A stretch of DNA of 14,113 bases from Streptomyces marianii (GTDB lineage Bacteria; Actinomycetota; Actinomycetes; Streptomycetales; Streptomycetaceae). Where the stretch lies: contig NZ_VAWE01000007.1 in NCBI RefSeq assembly GCF_005795905.1, positions 1 to 14,113 of the forward strand, given 5' to 3'. Under the pieces are notes generated by a model that had not been told where the DNA came from, ran no database searches, and saw nothing but the letters and a program-made list of their open reading frames with translations. This document shows, piece by piece, positions 5,705 through 12,851 of the stretch (its first letter is position 1; every line of letters starts with the position of its first letter). A program made the translations under genes and the position numbers.

Positions 5705-6684
5705 GGAAGCGCACAAGCAGGCCGCCGCGGTTCGTGGCGATCGACAACGGCGCGGTGGACACCCTGCGGTCGATGACCGCCAAGGGGCTGCTGTCCACGC
5801 TGCTGCGGGCCAAGGACGGCGACGAGGTCACCGTGGAGGCCCTGAGCAAGACCCACGACGAGGGCCGCGAGTCGCTCGCCAAGGCGATGCGGGTGCTGGT
5901 GGACCACGCGTTCGTCGTGAAGTTCAAGGTCCAGCGGCGCCGGTCCGAAGTGGTGGAGCTGGCAGACGGCAAGAGGGAGACGAAGCGCGGCGGGTCTTGG
6001 TACACGACGTTCAGCGTCGACTCCATCGCGTTCACGGCGGACGACGTCGCCGTGATGCTGGACGACGTGCTCGCCGGCGGCAACGTCAAGGCCGTGCGCG
6101 TCGAGCCCGAGCACCTGGACCCGCGAGCAACGCCGGAGCGACCGACCACCGGAAAGCCGTATGTCGGTCCCACCTGCGATGAAACCGGAAAGCCCCAGGT
6201 CGGACCGACATACGGGAAGCCGACTGTCGGTCAACCGACGACCGGTCGCGCGGCGGCTAAAAAGATCAAGACTGGTGGGGAAGAAGACTCTCTCTCTGGC
6301 AGCCGTGACTCGGGTGACACCCCGGAGGCAGGACGAGAGAGAGAAGCGGCTGCGCCGGACCCGGTCGGGGCTGATGTGGTCGTGGACGCCTACGCCCAGG
6401 CGCTGGGGCGTCCGCTGGTGAACGGTTCGCGGGAGCGGCTGCGGGGCCAGGCCGTGCAGCTGCTCGCGGCGGGCTACCCGGTGGCGTGGCTGGCGGCGCG
6501 GGCGGCAGAGATGCCGGCGAACGGCTGGCGGGACCTGGTGCAGCACGCGGAGACGTGCCGGGTGCCGATCCCGGGGCAGGCCGGGCCGGCGGATGCCGCT
6601 GCGCCTGGCGGTGAAGGTGCCGGGACGCCGGAGCAGGTGGCGGCGCTCAGGGCGCGGATCGCGGCGAGGGGGAGCGGGCTGTGA
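5701..6684 (+). CDS. rep1: Plasmid replication initiator, Rep1-like (winged helix)
   Basis: A 327-residue protein. Residues about 12-125 look like a winged-helix DNA-binding domain of the kind used by phage-like replication initiators (MTAKGLLSTLLRAKDGDEVT, a recognition region near 50-72, and a basic wing near 75-98). A low-complexity linker with repeated TGKPxVGPT (about 148-182) is encoded by an iteron-like cluster. A helical C-terminal part (about 220-327) follows. The gene overlaps a helicase gene by four bases, the rep1-rep2 layout of pSLA2-type Streptomyces linear plasmids, where the origin lies centrally. It would bind the origin and load the helicase. The gene symbol is given by this organisation, not by a sequence search. 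Confidence 0.7.
   Translation: MRKRTSRPPRFVAIDNGAVDTLRSMTAKGLLSTLLRAKDGDEVTVEALSKTHDEGRESLAKAMRVLVDHAFVVKFKVQRRRSEVVELADGKRETKRGGSWYTTFSVDSIAFTADDVAVMLDDVLAGGNVKAVRVEPEHLDPRATPERPTTGKPYVGPTCDETGKPQVGPTYGKPTVGQPTTGRAAAKKIKTGGEEDSLSGSRDSGDTPEAGREREAAAPDPVGADVVVDAYAQALGRPLVNGSRERLRGQAVQLLAAGYPVAWLAARAAEMPANGWRDLVQHAETCRVPIPGQAGPADAAAPGGEGAGTPEQVAALRARIAARGSGL
6142..6239. other. Iteron-like cluster inside rep1, candidate replication origin
   Basis: The pentamer CCGAC or its inverse GTCGG occurs seven times in 98 bp (6142, 6163, 6199, 6205, 6220, 6226 and 6235). Within it, a perfect 14-bp inverted repeat CCGTATGTCGGTCC (6157-6170) matches 6202-6215. An A-rich stretch (around 6257-6270) and the CT/GA dinucleotide runs near 6285-6296 and 6335-6344 follow, which could melt. 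In pSLA2-type plasmids the internal origin lies within rep1, so this is the best origin candidate. Confidence 0.6.
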
Positions 6685-8039
6685 AGGACAACGACTTCAC
6701 GCGGGTGCCGCCGCAGGATCTGGACGCGGAACAGGCCGTTCTCGGCGCGATGCTGCTGTCGAAGGACGCGATCCTCGAAGTGATCGAGATCGTGACCACC
6801 GCCGACTTCTACAAGCCCGCACACGCCACCGTGTTCGACGCGGTGTGCTCGATGGCGGTGCGCGGCGAGCCGTGCGACCCGATCACGGTCGGCGCCCGGC
6901 TGGACCAGGACGGCAACCTGTCCCGCATCGGCGGGGCGTCCTACCTGCACACCCTGGTGCAGGCGGTGCCCACGGCCGCGAACGCCGCCTTCTACGCCGA
7001 ACGCGTCCGGGACCTGGCGCTGCTGCGCGGCGTCATCGAGGCCGGCACCCGCGCGGTGCAGTCCGGCTACGCCGCCGACGGCGACCCGCAGGAGGTCGCC
7101 GAACGCGCGGTCGCCGACATGCAGGCGGCCCGGGACCGGGGCCTCGCCCAGTCGGACGCGCCGCTGCTGCACCTGGACGAGTTCCTGGCGCAGGCCGACG
7201 ACGAACCCGAGTGGGTGATCCCGGGGCTGCTGGCCCGCTGGGAGCGGCTGATGGTCACGGCCGGGGAGGGCGGGGGCAAGTCGCTGTGGCTGCGCCAGGT
7301 CGCCATGCGGGCCGCGGCCGGGCTGCACCCGTTCAAGCGCGCGAAGATCCGCCCGGTGCGGGTGCTGGTCGTGGACGCGGAGAACTCCGACCGCCAGGCC
7401 CGGCCGTGGTTCCGGAGCATGGCGCAGGCCGCGGCTGACGAGGGCGCGCCGGTGACCAGCAGCAACATCGCGTTCGAGTTCGAGCCGGGCGGGCTGGACC
7501 TCACGACGCCGGCGGACCGGGCGAGGCTGGCGCGGCGGGTGGAGCAGGCGCGCCCGGACCTGATGCTGATCGGCCCGCTGTACAAGCTCACCACCAGCGG
7601 CAAGTCCGACGAGGAAGCCGCGAAACCGCTGATGAGCGCGCTGGAGATGCTGCGCACCGCCTCGAACGGCGCGGCCATGCTCATCGAGGCGCACTCCCCG
7701 CACGCCGCGCCGGGCGTCAAGCGCCGGGACCTGCGCCCGATCGGCTCCTCGCTGTGGCTGCGCTGGCCCGAGTTCGGGTTCGGGCTGTCCCCGTCGAACG
7801 AGCCCGGCGCCCAGGCGCTGCGGCTGATGGACTGGGTGCCCTGGCGCGGCCAGCGATCCGAGCGGGCGTGGCCCGAGCAGTTCTGCGAGGGCGTCACCTG
7901 GCCCTGGCAGGCGATCGACTACGCCGGGAACGCCCCGCTCCCCGCGCTCACGCTCACCGACGACCAGGCCGCCGCGCTCGGCTACGACATCCCCCCGCCC
8001 GCCGACGAGCCGGACCCGGAGCAGACAGAGGCTTTCTGA
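6681..8039 (+). CDS. rep2: Replicative helicase: DnaB N-terminal domain fused to RepA-like ATPase (Rep2-like)
   Basis: A 452-residue protein. Residues 10-115 match the DnaB N-terminal helical domain (PQDLDAEQAVLGAML is the typical opening). Residues about 180-420 form a RecA-fold ATPase of the RepA/AAA_25 type: Walker A GEGGGKS (195-201), Walker B VLVVDAEN (228-235), a LMLIGPLYKL strand (294-303) and LIEAHS (334-339), followed by GSSLWLRWPEFGFGL. It should unwind DNA at the plasmid origin as a hexamer. The GTG start overlaps the rep1 stop (GTGA), so the two are coupled. A strong hairpin follows the stop. It is somewhat shorter than DnaB proper and lacks the full DnaB motor domain sequence. 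Confidence 0.87.
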   Translation: MKDNDFTRVPPQDLDAEQAVLGAMLLSKDAILEVIEIVTTADFYKPAHATVFDAVCSMAVRGEPCDPITVGARLDQDGNLSRIGGASYLHTLVQAVPTAANAAFYAERVRDLALLRGVIEAGTRAVQSGYAADGDPQEVAERAVADMQAARDRGLAQSDAPLLHLDEFLAQADDEPEWVIPGLLARWERLMVTAGEGGGKSLWLRQVAMRAAAGLHPFKRAKIRPVRVLVVDAENSDRQARPWFRSMAQAAADEGAPVTSSNIAFEFEPGGLDLTTPADRARLARRVEQARPDLMLIGPLYKLTTSGKSDEEAAKPLMSALEMLRTASNGAAMLIEAHSPHAAPGVKRRDLRPIGSSLWLRWPEFGFGLSPSNEPGAQALRLMDWVPWRGQRSERAWPEQFCEGVTWPWQAIDYAGNAPLPALTLTDDQAAALGYDIPPPADEPDPEQTEAF

Positions 8040-8066
8040 GCCGCTGCACGGCCGTCTCCCGCGTTT

Positions 8067-8098
8067 CCGCCCCGCCCGGGTCTCCCTGGGCGGGGCGG
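8067..8098 (+). terminator. Hairpin terminator after rep2
   Basis: Perfect 11-bp arms, CCGCCCCGCCC (8067-8077) and GGGCGGGGCGG (8088-8098), sit 27 bases after the helicase stop. There is no T-tract, as is common in Streptomyces terminators. Confidence 0.75.
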
Positions 8099-8144
8099 GC
8101 CGCGTTCGGCGCCCAGATCGGCGTACAGGGCTTCCGGGGCGGGT

Positions 8145-8713
8145 GTTCACTCGTTCACCCGGGCCGGGGGTGGGTGAACTCCGGTCGGCCCTACACGCGT
8201 ACGTACGCGTACGAGGCCGGGCGTTCACCTGGGGTCCGGCCCGTCCGGCCGGGACTGTCACGCGTCACGCACGGCGCTGACCTGCGTGTTCACCCCGTTC
8301 GTTGCCGGGCGGGTGAGCGTGACGGTGGAGCGTGACACCGGCCCGCCGGGCTGTGAGGGTGGGTGGCTCACAGGGCGTTTGCCCAGGTGGGCGTGCCGGA
8401 CGGGTGGCCTGTGAGCCTGTGAGGTCGATCGGCGGCTGATCGGCCCGTGATCGGCTCCGATTGGCGGGCGCCGGTCAGTCAGGGCCGATCACGGGCCGAT
8501 GCCCGGCCGATGCTGACCTGCGCGGACCAGCCAATCCAATCAGCGGGCGCACCCCCGGGTTTCCCGGCCGTACCGGGCCGTTTTGGCCCCAGGGGCGGGG
8601 GTGGGCTGATTGGCCTGTCCGGCCTGTCGGCGCTGGTGCGTCCTGTCCGCCGACGTGGCGGCGGCCTGTCCGCGCCGCGCGGAGCCCGCGGTACCGGCGC
8701 CTCGATGGACAGG
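8145..8713. repeat. Gene-free region with successive blocks of short direct and inverted repeats
   Basis: No frame here has a ribosome site or recognisable product. Instead each 70-200 bp has its own motif: GTTCAC/GTGAAC (8145, 8153, 8174 inverted, 8223, 8288); a perfect 16-bp palindrome ACGCGTACGTACGCGT (8195-8210); GTCACGC twice in tandem (8257-8270) and inverted twice (8317, 8330); CTGTGAG (8351, 8409, 8417) with CTCACAG (8367); a 17-bp perfect inverted repeat (8439-8455 with 8484-8500); ATTGG/CCAAT (8460, 8531, 8536, 8609); and CCTGTCC (8614, 8642, 8665) with GGACAGG (8707). The pattern suggests many protein sites or folded structures. Confidence 0.6.
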
Positions 8714-8845
8714 ACGGGCCAGGTCGCCGTCAGGCCGCCGGGCAGGACGGCGGGTTCATCACGTTCATTCATCACCGCCGGATCCGGGTGAACCGGCGGG
8801 GCCAACATGCGCGCGTGACGCGCGCGTGTGGAGCTTCACTCGCTC

Positions 8846-8947
8846 ACCGCCACCCGTGACCGCCACGGGACCGCACCCGCACCGCCACCCGGCAGGCGCG
8901 GGTGGCGGTGCCGTGGCGGTCGTCGGGCGGTGCCGGGTGGCGGTGCG
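8846..8947. repeat. Palindromic array: three ACCGCCAC followed by three GTGGCGGT
   Basis: The 8-mer ACCGCCAC lies at 8846, 8859 and 8881; its inverse GTGGCGGT lies at 8902, 8913 and 8937. Extended pairings include an 11-bp match (8858-8868 with 8911-8921) and a 16-bp perfect match (8878-8893 with 8932-8947). The whole can fold as one branched structure or bind a protein symmetrically. It could be a transfer, replication or recombination locus; nothing nearby decides. Confidence 0.65.
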
Positions 8948-9179
8948 CCGGCCGCTTCGTCTCCGCGCGGCTGCCCGGCCGCGGCTGCCCGCGCCGCCGC
9001 GCCGGGGCACGCCCGCCCGCCCGGCTGCGCCCACCCGTCCGTCCGCGCGCTGCCCGCCCGCGTCCGTGTGTGTCCGTACGGGAGGCGCCCGGCGGGCTCC
9101 CGGGCGGGGAGTCCGGCGGGGTGCTGCGGGGCGGTCTGAGGACCGTTTCCGGGCCGTGGCGGGGGTCGCGCGCGTTAAA

Positions 9180-9468
9180 GCGTGCACACGTGCACGAGCA
9201 CACGCGTGCACACGAGACGGGACGGACGGCCCGGGGGCCGGTCGGGGAGCCGGGCCGGGCTCGGCGAGGGCGGGCTGCGGAGCGCCTTCGACGGCTCCTC
9301 GGGGCGGTCCAACGCGTGCCGCGCGTGACGCGTGCTGTGCGTGCCGCCCGCCCGCGGTTTCACGCACACGCGGCGCAGCGCGCACGTACGCGTGAGGGCG
9401 CGCCCCGGCACGGGCCGGGCCCGGCGGCGGCTGTGACGGCCCGGTGTCACCGCGCCCGTCACAGCCGC
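9180..9468. repeat. Further short repeats in gene-free region
   Basis: An 11-bp direct repeat GCGTGCACACG occurs at 9180-9190 and 9204-9214. A perfect 13-bp inverted repeat GCGGCTGTGACGG (9427-9439) matches 9456-9468. Between 8950 and 9180, and from 9215 to 9426, the sequence is extremely GC-rich and I see no gene or clear repeat worth calling. Confidence 0.5.
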
Positions 9469-9684
9469 GGTCACCGCCCGGCCGGAGCGGGGCCGGCCCC
9501 GAGCACCCGGCGGTGCCCGGCGGCCGGGCGCGGCTTCGACTCGGGGGCCGGGGCGGCGGGGAGGCGTTCGGCGGCGAGCTGCGCGCGCGGCGCCGGTTCG
9601 GTGTCTCGCGTGCGGGACAGGTCGGCGCGGTCGCATCCGGTGCCCAGCGGGCGGCGGTCGGTCATCGCCCGATCATCGCGCGCG

Positions 9685-9787
9685 GTGGTTACTCCTTACC
9701 GCCTCCCGACGGGCAGCGGCCGGGAAGACGGCCCATGAGGGCCGATCGCGGCGCTCCCGGCCCGGTCGGGAAGGAGTAAGTAACCAC
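9685..9787. repeat. Inverted repeat around GTGGTTACTCCTT
   Basis: GTGGTTACTCCTT (9685-9697) faces AAGGAGTAAGTAACCAC (9771-9787), the inverse with a 4-base insertion. TTACTCCTT/AAGGAGTAA pairs perfectly. The enclosed 73 bases hold no gene. The AT content is higher than in the surroundings, which makes the pair stand out. Ends of a small mobile unit were considered, but no flanking duplication is visible. Confidence 0.5.
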
Positions 9788-9974
9788 CCGGCGGGACGCG
9801 CGGGGAGTTCTTCCTCACCGCCCCGGCCGGGCCCGGTGGCGGGGCCCAAGGCGCGCGCGTGTCGTGCGCGTGCGAGGCGGTGAACTTCCCGCCGGCCGTG
9901 CCGGGCGAGCTGCTCGTGCTCCTGGTCGTCGTCGGCGCGGCTGGTGGTGCGCAGCATTTGCACGGCCCGCCGGG

Positions 9975-10078
9975 CGGTTACCGGTTACCGGTTACAGGCC
10001 GGTGAGAGTGCCGGTTCGGGCTGCTCAGGGCGGTGCGGGGCGGCTCCTGTGGGGCCTGTAACCGGTAACCGGTAACCG
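9975..10078. repeat. Perfect 26-bp inverted repeat built of CGGTTAC units
   Basis: The arm 9975-10000 consists of three tandem CGGTTAC heptads plus AGGCC. Its exact inverse is 10053-10078. The 52-base centre has no gene. The pair lies 270 bp before the replication-relaxation gene. Iterated units in perfectly mirrored arms fit a binding site for a dimeric DNA-processing protein; an oriT-like or replication-relaxation site is the leading idea. Confidence 0.7.
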
Positions 10079-10148
10079 ACTCGCCCGGCATCCGGGCGCC
10101 CGGATGACCGCCCGCTCGCGGCGGCGCCGGGCAGCGGTGGACAAGGGG

Positions 10149-10279
10149 GCTGGGCAAGCCTCCCCGCTCCCCTGCGGTTGCCCCTGTGGCTTCCCCTGCG
10201 TTCCCCCTGCGGTGCCCGAGGCTTGCCCAGCACACGTTTACGCAGCTCAGCACACAGTTCGGGGCGCTGGGCAAGCCTC
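10149..10279. repeat. Three copies of GCTGGGCAAGCCTC with a CCCCTG tandem array
   Basis: The 14-mer is direct at 10149-10162, inverted at 10218-10231 and direct at 10266-10279. Between the first two lie four tandem 11-12-bp units starting CCCCTG (10169, 10181, 10193, 10204), giving a strongly pyrimidine-biased strand. The set ends about 70 bp before the next gene and may form its operator or part of a DNA-processing site. Confidence 0.65.
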
Positions 10280-10283
10280 GACA

Positions 10284-10317
10284 CCCCTCTGTACTGTGAT
10301 CAACCAGGACAGAGGGG
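10284..10317 (+). promoter_or_regulatory. Candidate promoter/operator of the replication-relaxation gene
   Basis: CCCCTCTGT (10284-10292) and ACAGAGGGG (10309-10317) are perfect 9-bp inverted arms. Between and over them lies TACTGT (10292-10297), a fair -10 box, about 50 bases before the GTG start. No good -35 is seen, so recognition may depend on the arms as an operator. Confidence 0.4.
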
Positions 10318-10347
10318 CCCGCTCGTACGGGCGGCCGGGGAGGGAGC

Positions 10348-11706
10348 GTGGTCGGGGTGGGCGGTTCGGCGTTGCGCCGGTACGGGTCGACGGGCCGGAC
10401 GCGGACGATGTGCCTGGCGGCGCTGGGGGTGGTGAAGGTCGCCACCCCGGACCAGATACGCCGGCTGATGTGTCCGGGGACGAAGGACGCGGCGACCGTG
10501 CGCGGCGGGCTGAAGGACCTGGAGGCCGAGAAGCTCGTGATCTCGCCGGGCAGCGCGGTGCGCGTCAACGAGGCCGGTGTCCGGGTGACCGAGAAACTGT
10601 GGACCCTCACCCCGGCCGGGCTGGAGGCGGCGGCCGTGGTCCTGGACCGCCCGGCCCGCGAGATGGGCGGCACCGCGAAGGCGGCGGCGGCCTCCGGCGC
10701 CAAGCACGCCCGCGCGGTGACCGACGTCCTGGACGCCTTCCTCCAGACCCCGCCCGAACCGACGCAGCCCGTCGCCCGCAAGAACCAGCTCGTCCCCGCC
10801 GCGCCGCCGGCCGACCCGCCCGCGCGGCCGGAAGGGCTCGGGCCGCTGGCCGCCTGGACCACGGAGATGGTGCTGCCCACGGGCGGCACGTTCCTGGCCC
10901 CGGCCCGCGGCAGCCTGCGCGCGGACATGGTGTTCGCCTCCCCCGGCCACGAGGCGGTGCCGCTGCTGTTCGTGGAGGTCGACAACGGCACCGAGGGCCC
11001 GCCCATCGTCGCGGACAAGATCGAGCGCTACCGCCGCTTCTTCTCCCGCCGCGTCCCCACCGGCACCGGCAACGGGCGCGACGTGCCGCTGTGGCGGACC
11101 GTGTGGCCCGAGAATCCCCGCGACGGCCACCCGCCCGTCGCGCTGGTGTTCACCAAGAACGTCGGGAAGCTCGCCATGCAGACCCGCATGCGCGAGGTCG
11201 GCACCCTGGCCCGCGAGCATTGGCGCGGCCAGTGGAACGCCGACAGCCACACGCCCGACAACGGCGAGCGGCCGGACGGCTACCGCGACTACACCGGCAC
11301 GGTCCCGCTGCTGGCCACCACCCTGCGCCGGCTCGCCGCGCACGGCCCGCACGGCCCGGTGTGGTGGCGCTACGGCCACAAGACCTGGCAGACCCTCACC
11401 GAGGCGCTGGACAACCCGGACGACTACCGCGCCTACGCGGTGCGTGACGAGGCACGCCGCACGGCCCGCGAGACCGAACGCGAGCGGCTCCGGCAGGAGC
11501 GGGAAGCCGAACGGGCCCGGCTGGAGGCGGCCAAGTGGCTCTGCCCGACCTGCCAGCGCCAGGTCTACCCGGAAGCCGGCCTGACCCCGGGCGGCGAGTG
11601 CCGCCCCTGCCTCAACCACCGCCGCTCCGCCGAAGCCGAAGCCGCCCAGGAGCAGCCGGACCCGCCGACCGGCGGCGGCATCTTCGGCCGGCGCCGCCGC
11701 ACCTGA
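10348..11706 (+). CDS. Replication-relaxation family protein with C-terminal zinc ribbon
   Basis: A 452-residue protein resembling the replication-relaxation (Replic_Relax) family of actinomycete plasmids and integrative elements. An N-terminal winged-helix part (about 20-100; ATPDQIRRLM, then WTLTPAGLEAA) precedes a core with the family's LLFVEVDNGTE and DKIERYRRFF segments (about 209-230). A charged helix follows (about 365-395), then four cysteines C399, C402, C418 and C421 forming a zinc-ribbon pattern, then a basic tail. Family members are linked to plasmid replication or relaxation and carry a nuclease-like core, but the reaction is not settled. The GTG start has GGAGGGAGC just upstream. 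It stands alone, downstream of the iterated repeats at 9975-10317, which may be its targets. Confidence 0.78.
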   Translation: MVGVGGSALRRYGSTGRTRTMCLAALGVVKVATPDQIRRLMCPGTKDAATVRGGLKDLEAEKLVISPGSAVRVNEAGVRVTEKLWTLTPAGLEAAAVVLDRPAREMGGTAKAAAASGAKHARAVTDVLDAFLQTPPEPTQPVARKNQLVPAAPPADPPARPEGLGPLAAWTTEMVLPTGGTFLAPARGSLRADMVFASPGHEAVPLLFVEVDNGTEGPPIVADKIERYRRFFSRRVPTGTGNGRDVPLWRTVWPENPRDGHPPVALVFTKNVGKLAMQTRMREVGTLAREHWRGQWNADSHTPDNGERPDGYRDYTGTVPLLATTLRRLAAHGPHGPVWWRYGHKTWQTLTEALDNPDDYRAYAVRDEARRTARETERERLRQEREAERARLEAAKWLCPTCQRQVYPEAGLTPGGECRPCLNHRRSAEAEAAQEQPDPPTGGGIFGRRRRT

Positions 11707-11741
11707 CCCGCGCCCCGCCCCGGCCCTGATGCGCACGGAAC

Positions 11742-11875
11742 GTAGCGGCGAGGAGAGGCGAGGCGACGCGAAGCGAGCACAAAACCCCTGGACAGCCCCC
11801 GCCGGACCGCCTCAGGCGAGGGCGGCAGGGGGATCTCGGGGCGCCTCGCGCCGCTTCGCCTCGCCTCGCCGCTAC
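11742..11875. repeat. 34-bp imperfect inverted repeat between replication-relaxation gene and parA
   Basis: Arms 11742-11775 and 11842-11875 pair at 30 of 34 positions; the outer 12 bp (GTAGCGGCGAGG) are perfect. The 66-base centre can form further stems (a CCCCCGCC/GGGCGG-type stem and CGCCTCAGGCG). It starts 36 bases after the preceding stop, so a terminator is the simplest reading, but it is far larger than one needs. From 11876 to 12004 I see only two direct copies of CCCTTGACC (about 11943 and 11975). Confidence 0.65.
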
Positions 11876-12004
11876 CCGCTGTAGCCGAACGCCGGGCGGT
11901 AGGACAGCCGGACCGCTGCGCCTGTGATCCGCAGGCCCGGCCCCCTTGACCACTCCCGATTCCCCAGGCCAGACCCCTTGACCGACCCGAAGACACCAAG
12001 GCCA

Positions 12005-12060
12005 TGCCGTCGCGCCGTAACTACGGCATGACGGCACAACGGCGGTACGGTCTGCCGTTA
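12005..12060. promoter_or_regulatory. Seven tandem octads at the parA start: candidate centromere and operator
   Basis: Seven contiguous 8-bp units begin at 12005, 12013, 12021, 12029, 12037, 12045 and 12053. The first two and the last read (T/C)GCCGT; the middle four read ACGG. The last unit ends on the A of the parA ATG. TACGGT (12046-12051) could be a -10 box for a leaderless transcript. RHH-type ParB proteins often bind a centromere in their own promoter and repress it, which this arrangement fits. Confidence 0.78.
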
Positions 12061-12851
12061 TGGCGATGACGAGAGACGCGCTGCTGAACCAGAAGGGCGG
12101 GGTCGCGAAGACGACGACCACGCTGCATCTGGGCGGCACGCTCGCGGCCGCGGGCCGCAAGACGCTGCTGGTGGACATGGACGGGCAGGGCAACCTGACC
12201 GACGCGCTGAAGGTGCCGCGGCTGGAGCCGGGCGGGGAGCTGACCCTGGCCCGCGCGATGCTCGACGGCTGCGACCGCGACCAGGCCCGCTCCCTTGTGC
12301 GCCGGCACTCGGAGAACCTGTGGGTGATCCCCAGCTCGCTGGACTTGTTCACCCTGCCGCGCCAGCTCCACAGCACCCGCAGCAAGGAGGAGCGCCTCGA
12401 CTGGGTGCTGGAGCTCCTGGGCGACGACTTCGACCACTGCCTGGTGGACTGCCGCCCCGCCCTCGACGTCGACACCGACAACATCCTGCGCTGGGCCGAG
12501 CACGTCCTGATCCCCGTCGACGTGGACGAGTTCTCCCTCAAGGCCCTGGAACTGTTGCTCGGGCAGGTGCAGACCCTCGTGGCCGAGACCCGCATGCCGA
12601 TGCCGCACTACCGGGGCCTGGTCATCAACCGCATCGCCCGCCCCTTCTCCGGCTTCCACGCCAAGGTCTACGACGCCCTCCACCACCTGCCCCTGCCGGT
12701 GGTCGGCGAGATCCCGCTGCGCACCGTCGTGGCGGAGGCGAAGAACAAGGGCCAGACGATCGCCCAGTACGAACCGAAGTCCGACGTCGCGCGCATGTTC
12801 CGCGACCTGGCCGTGAAGGCCGGCTACCTCCCGGAGACCCCCGCAGCATGA
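12060..12851 (+). CDS. parA: ParA partition ATPase
   Basis: A 263-residue protein with the deviant Walker A of ParA/MinD proteins, KGGVAKTTT (12-20, signature lysine K12), the A' motif LLVDMDGQGNL (36-46) and a Walker B-like LVDCRPALD (128-136). It binds ATP, coats the nucleoid and moves plasmid copies through its ParB partner. It lacks an N-terminal helix-turn-helix, as in type Ib (small) ParA proteins that pair with ribbon-helix-helix partners. No ribosome site precedes ATG 12060 (or ATG 12066, also possible), and octads occupy that space, so the message is probably leaderless or SD-independent. It overlaps parB by four bases (ATGA). Confidence 0.93.
   Translation: MAMTRDALLNQKGGVAKTTTTLHLGGTLAAAGRKTLLVDMDGQGNLTDALKVPRLEPGGELTLARAMLDGCDRDQARSLVRRHSENLWVIPSSLDLFTLPRQLHSTRSKEERLDWVLELLGDDFDHCLVDCRPALDVDTDNILRWAEHVLIPVDVDEFSLKALELLLGQVQTLVAETRMPMPHYRGLVINRIARPFSGFHAKVYDALHHLPLPVVGEIPLRTVVAEAKNKGQTIAQYEPKSDVARMFRDLAVKAGYLPETPAA

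Noticed and set aside
6474..8261. 595-codon minus-strand frame opposite the helicase
   Set aside because: The plus strand has DnaB and Walker motifs; the antisense product is Arg/Gly/Pro-rich without motifs.
8610..9395. Plus-strand frames in the gene-free region (also 8902-9738)
   Set aside because: No ribosome sites, extreme Arg/Ala/Pro content, and the frames cross mirrored repeats. I treat this stretch as non-coding.
9673..9963. 96-codon minus-strand frame
   Set aside because: No ribosome site and no recognisable features; it overlaps an inverted repeat.
12005..12060. Classical 16-bp parS of chromosomal ParB
   Set aside because: The palindromic pairs of octads look similar at first glance, but the sequence differs from TGTTTCACGTGAAACA and the encoded ParB is a small ribbon-helix-helix protein.
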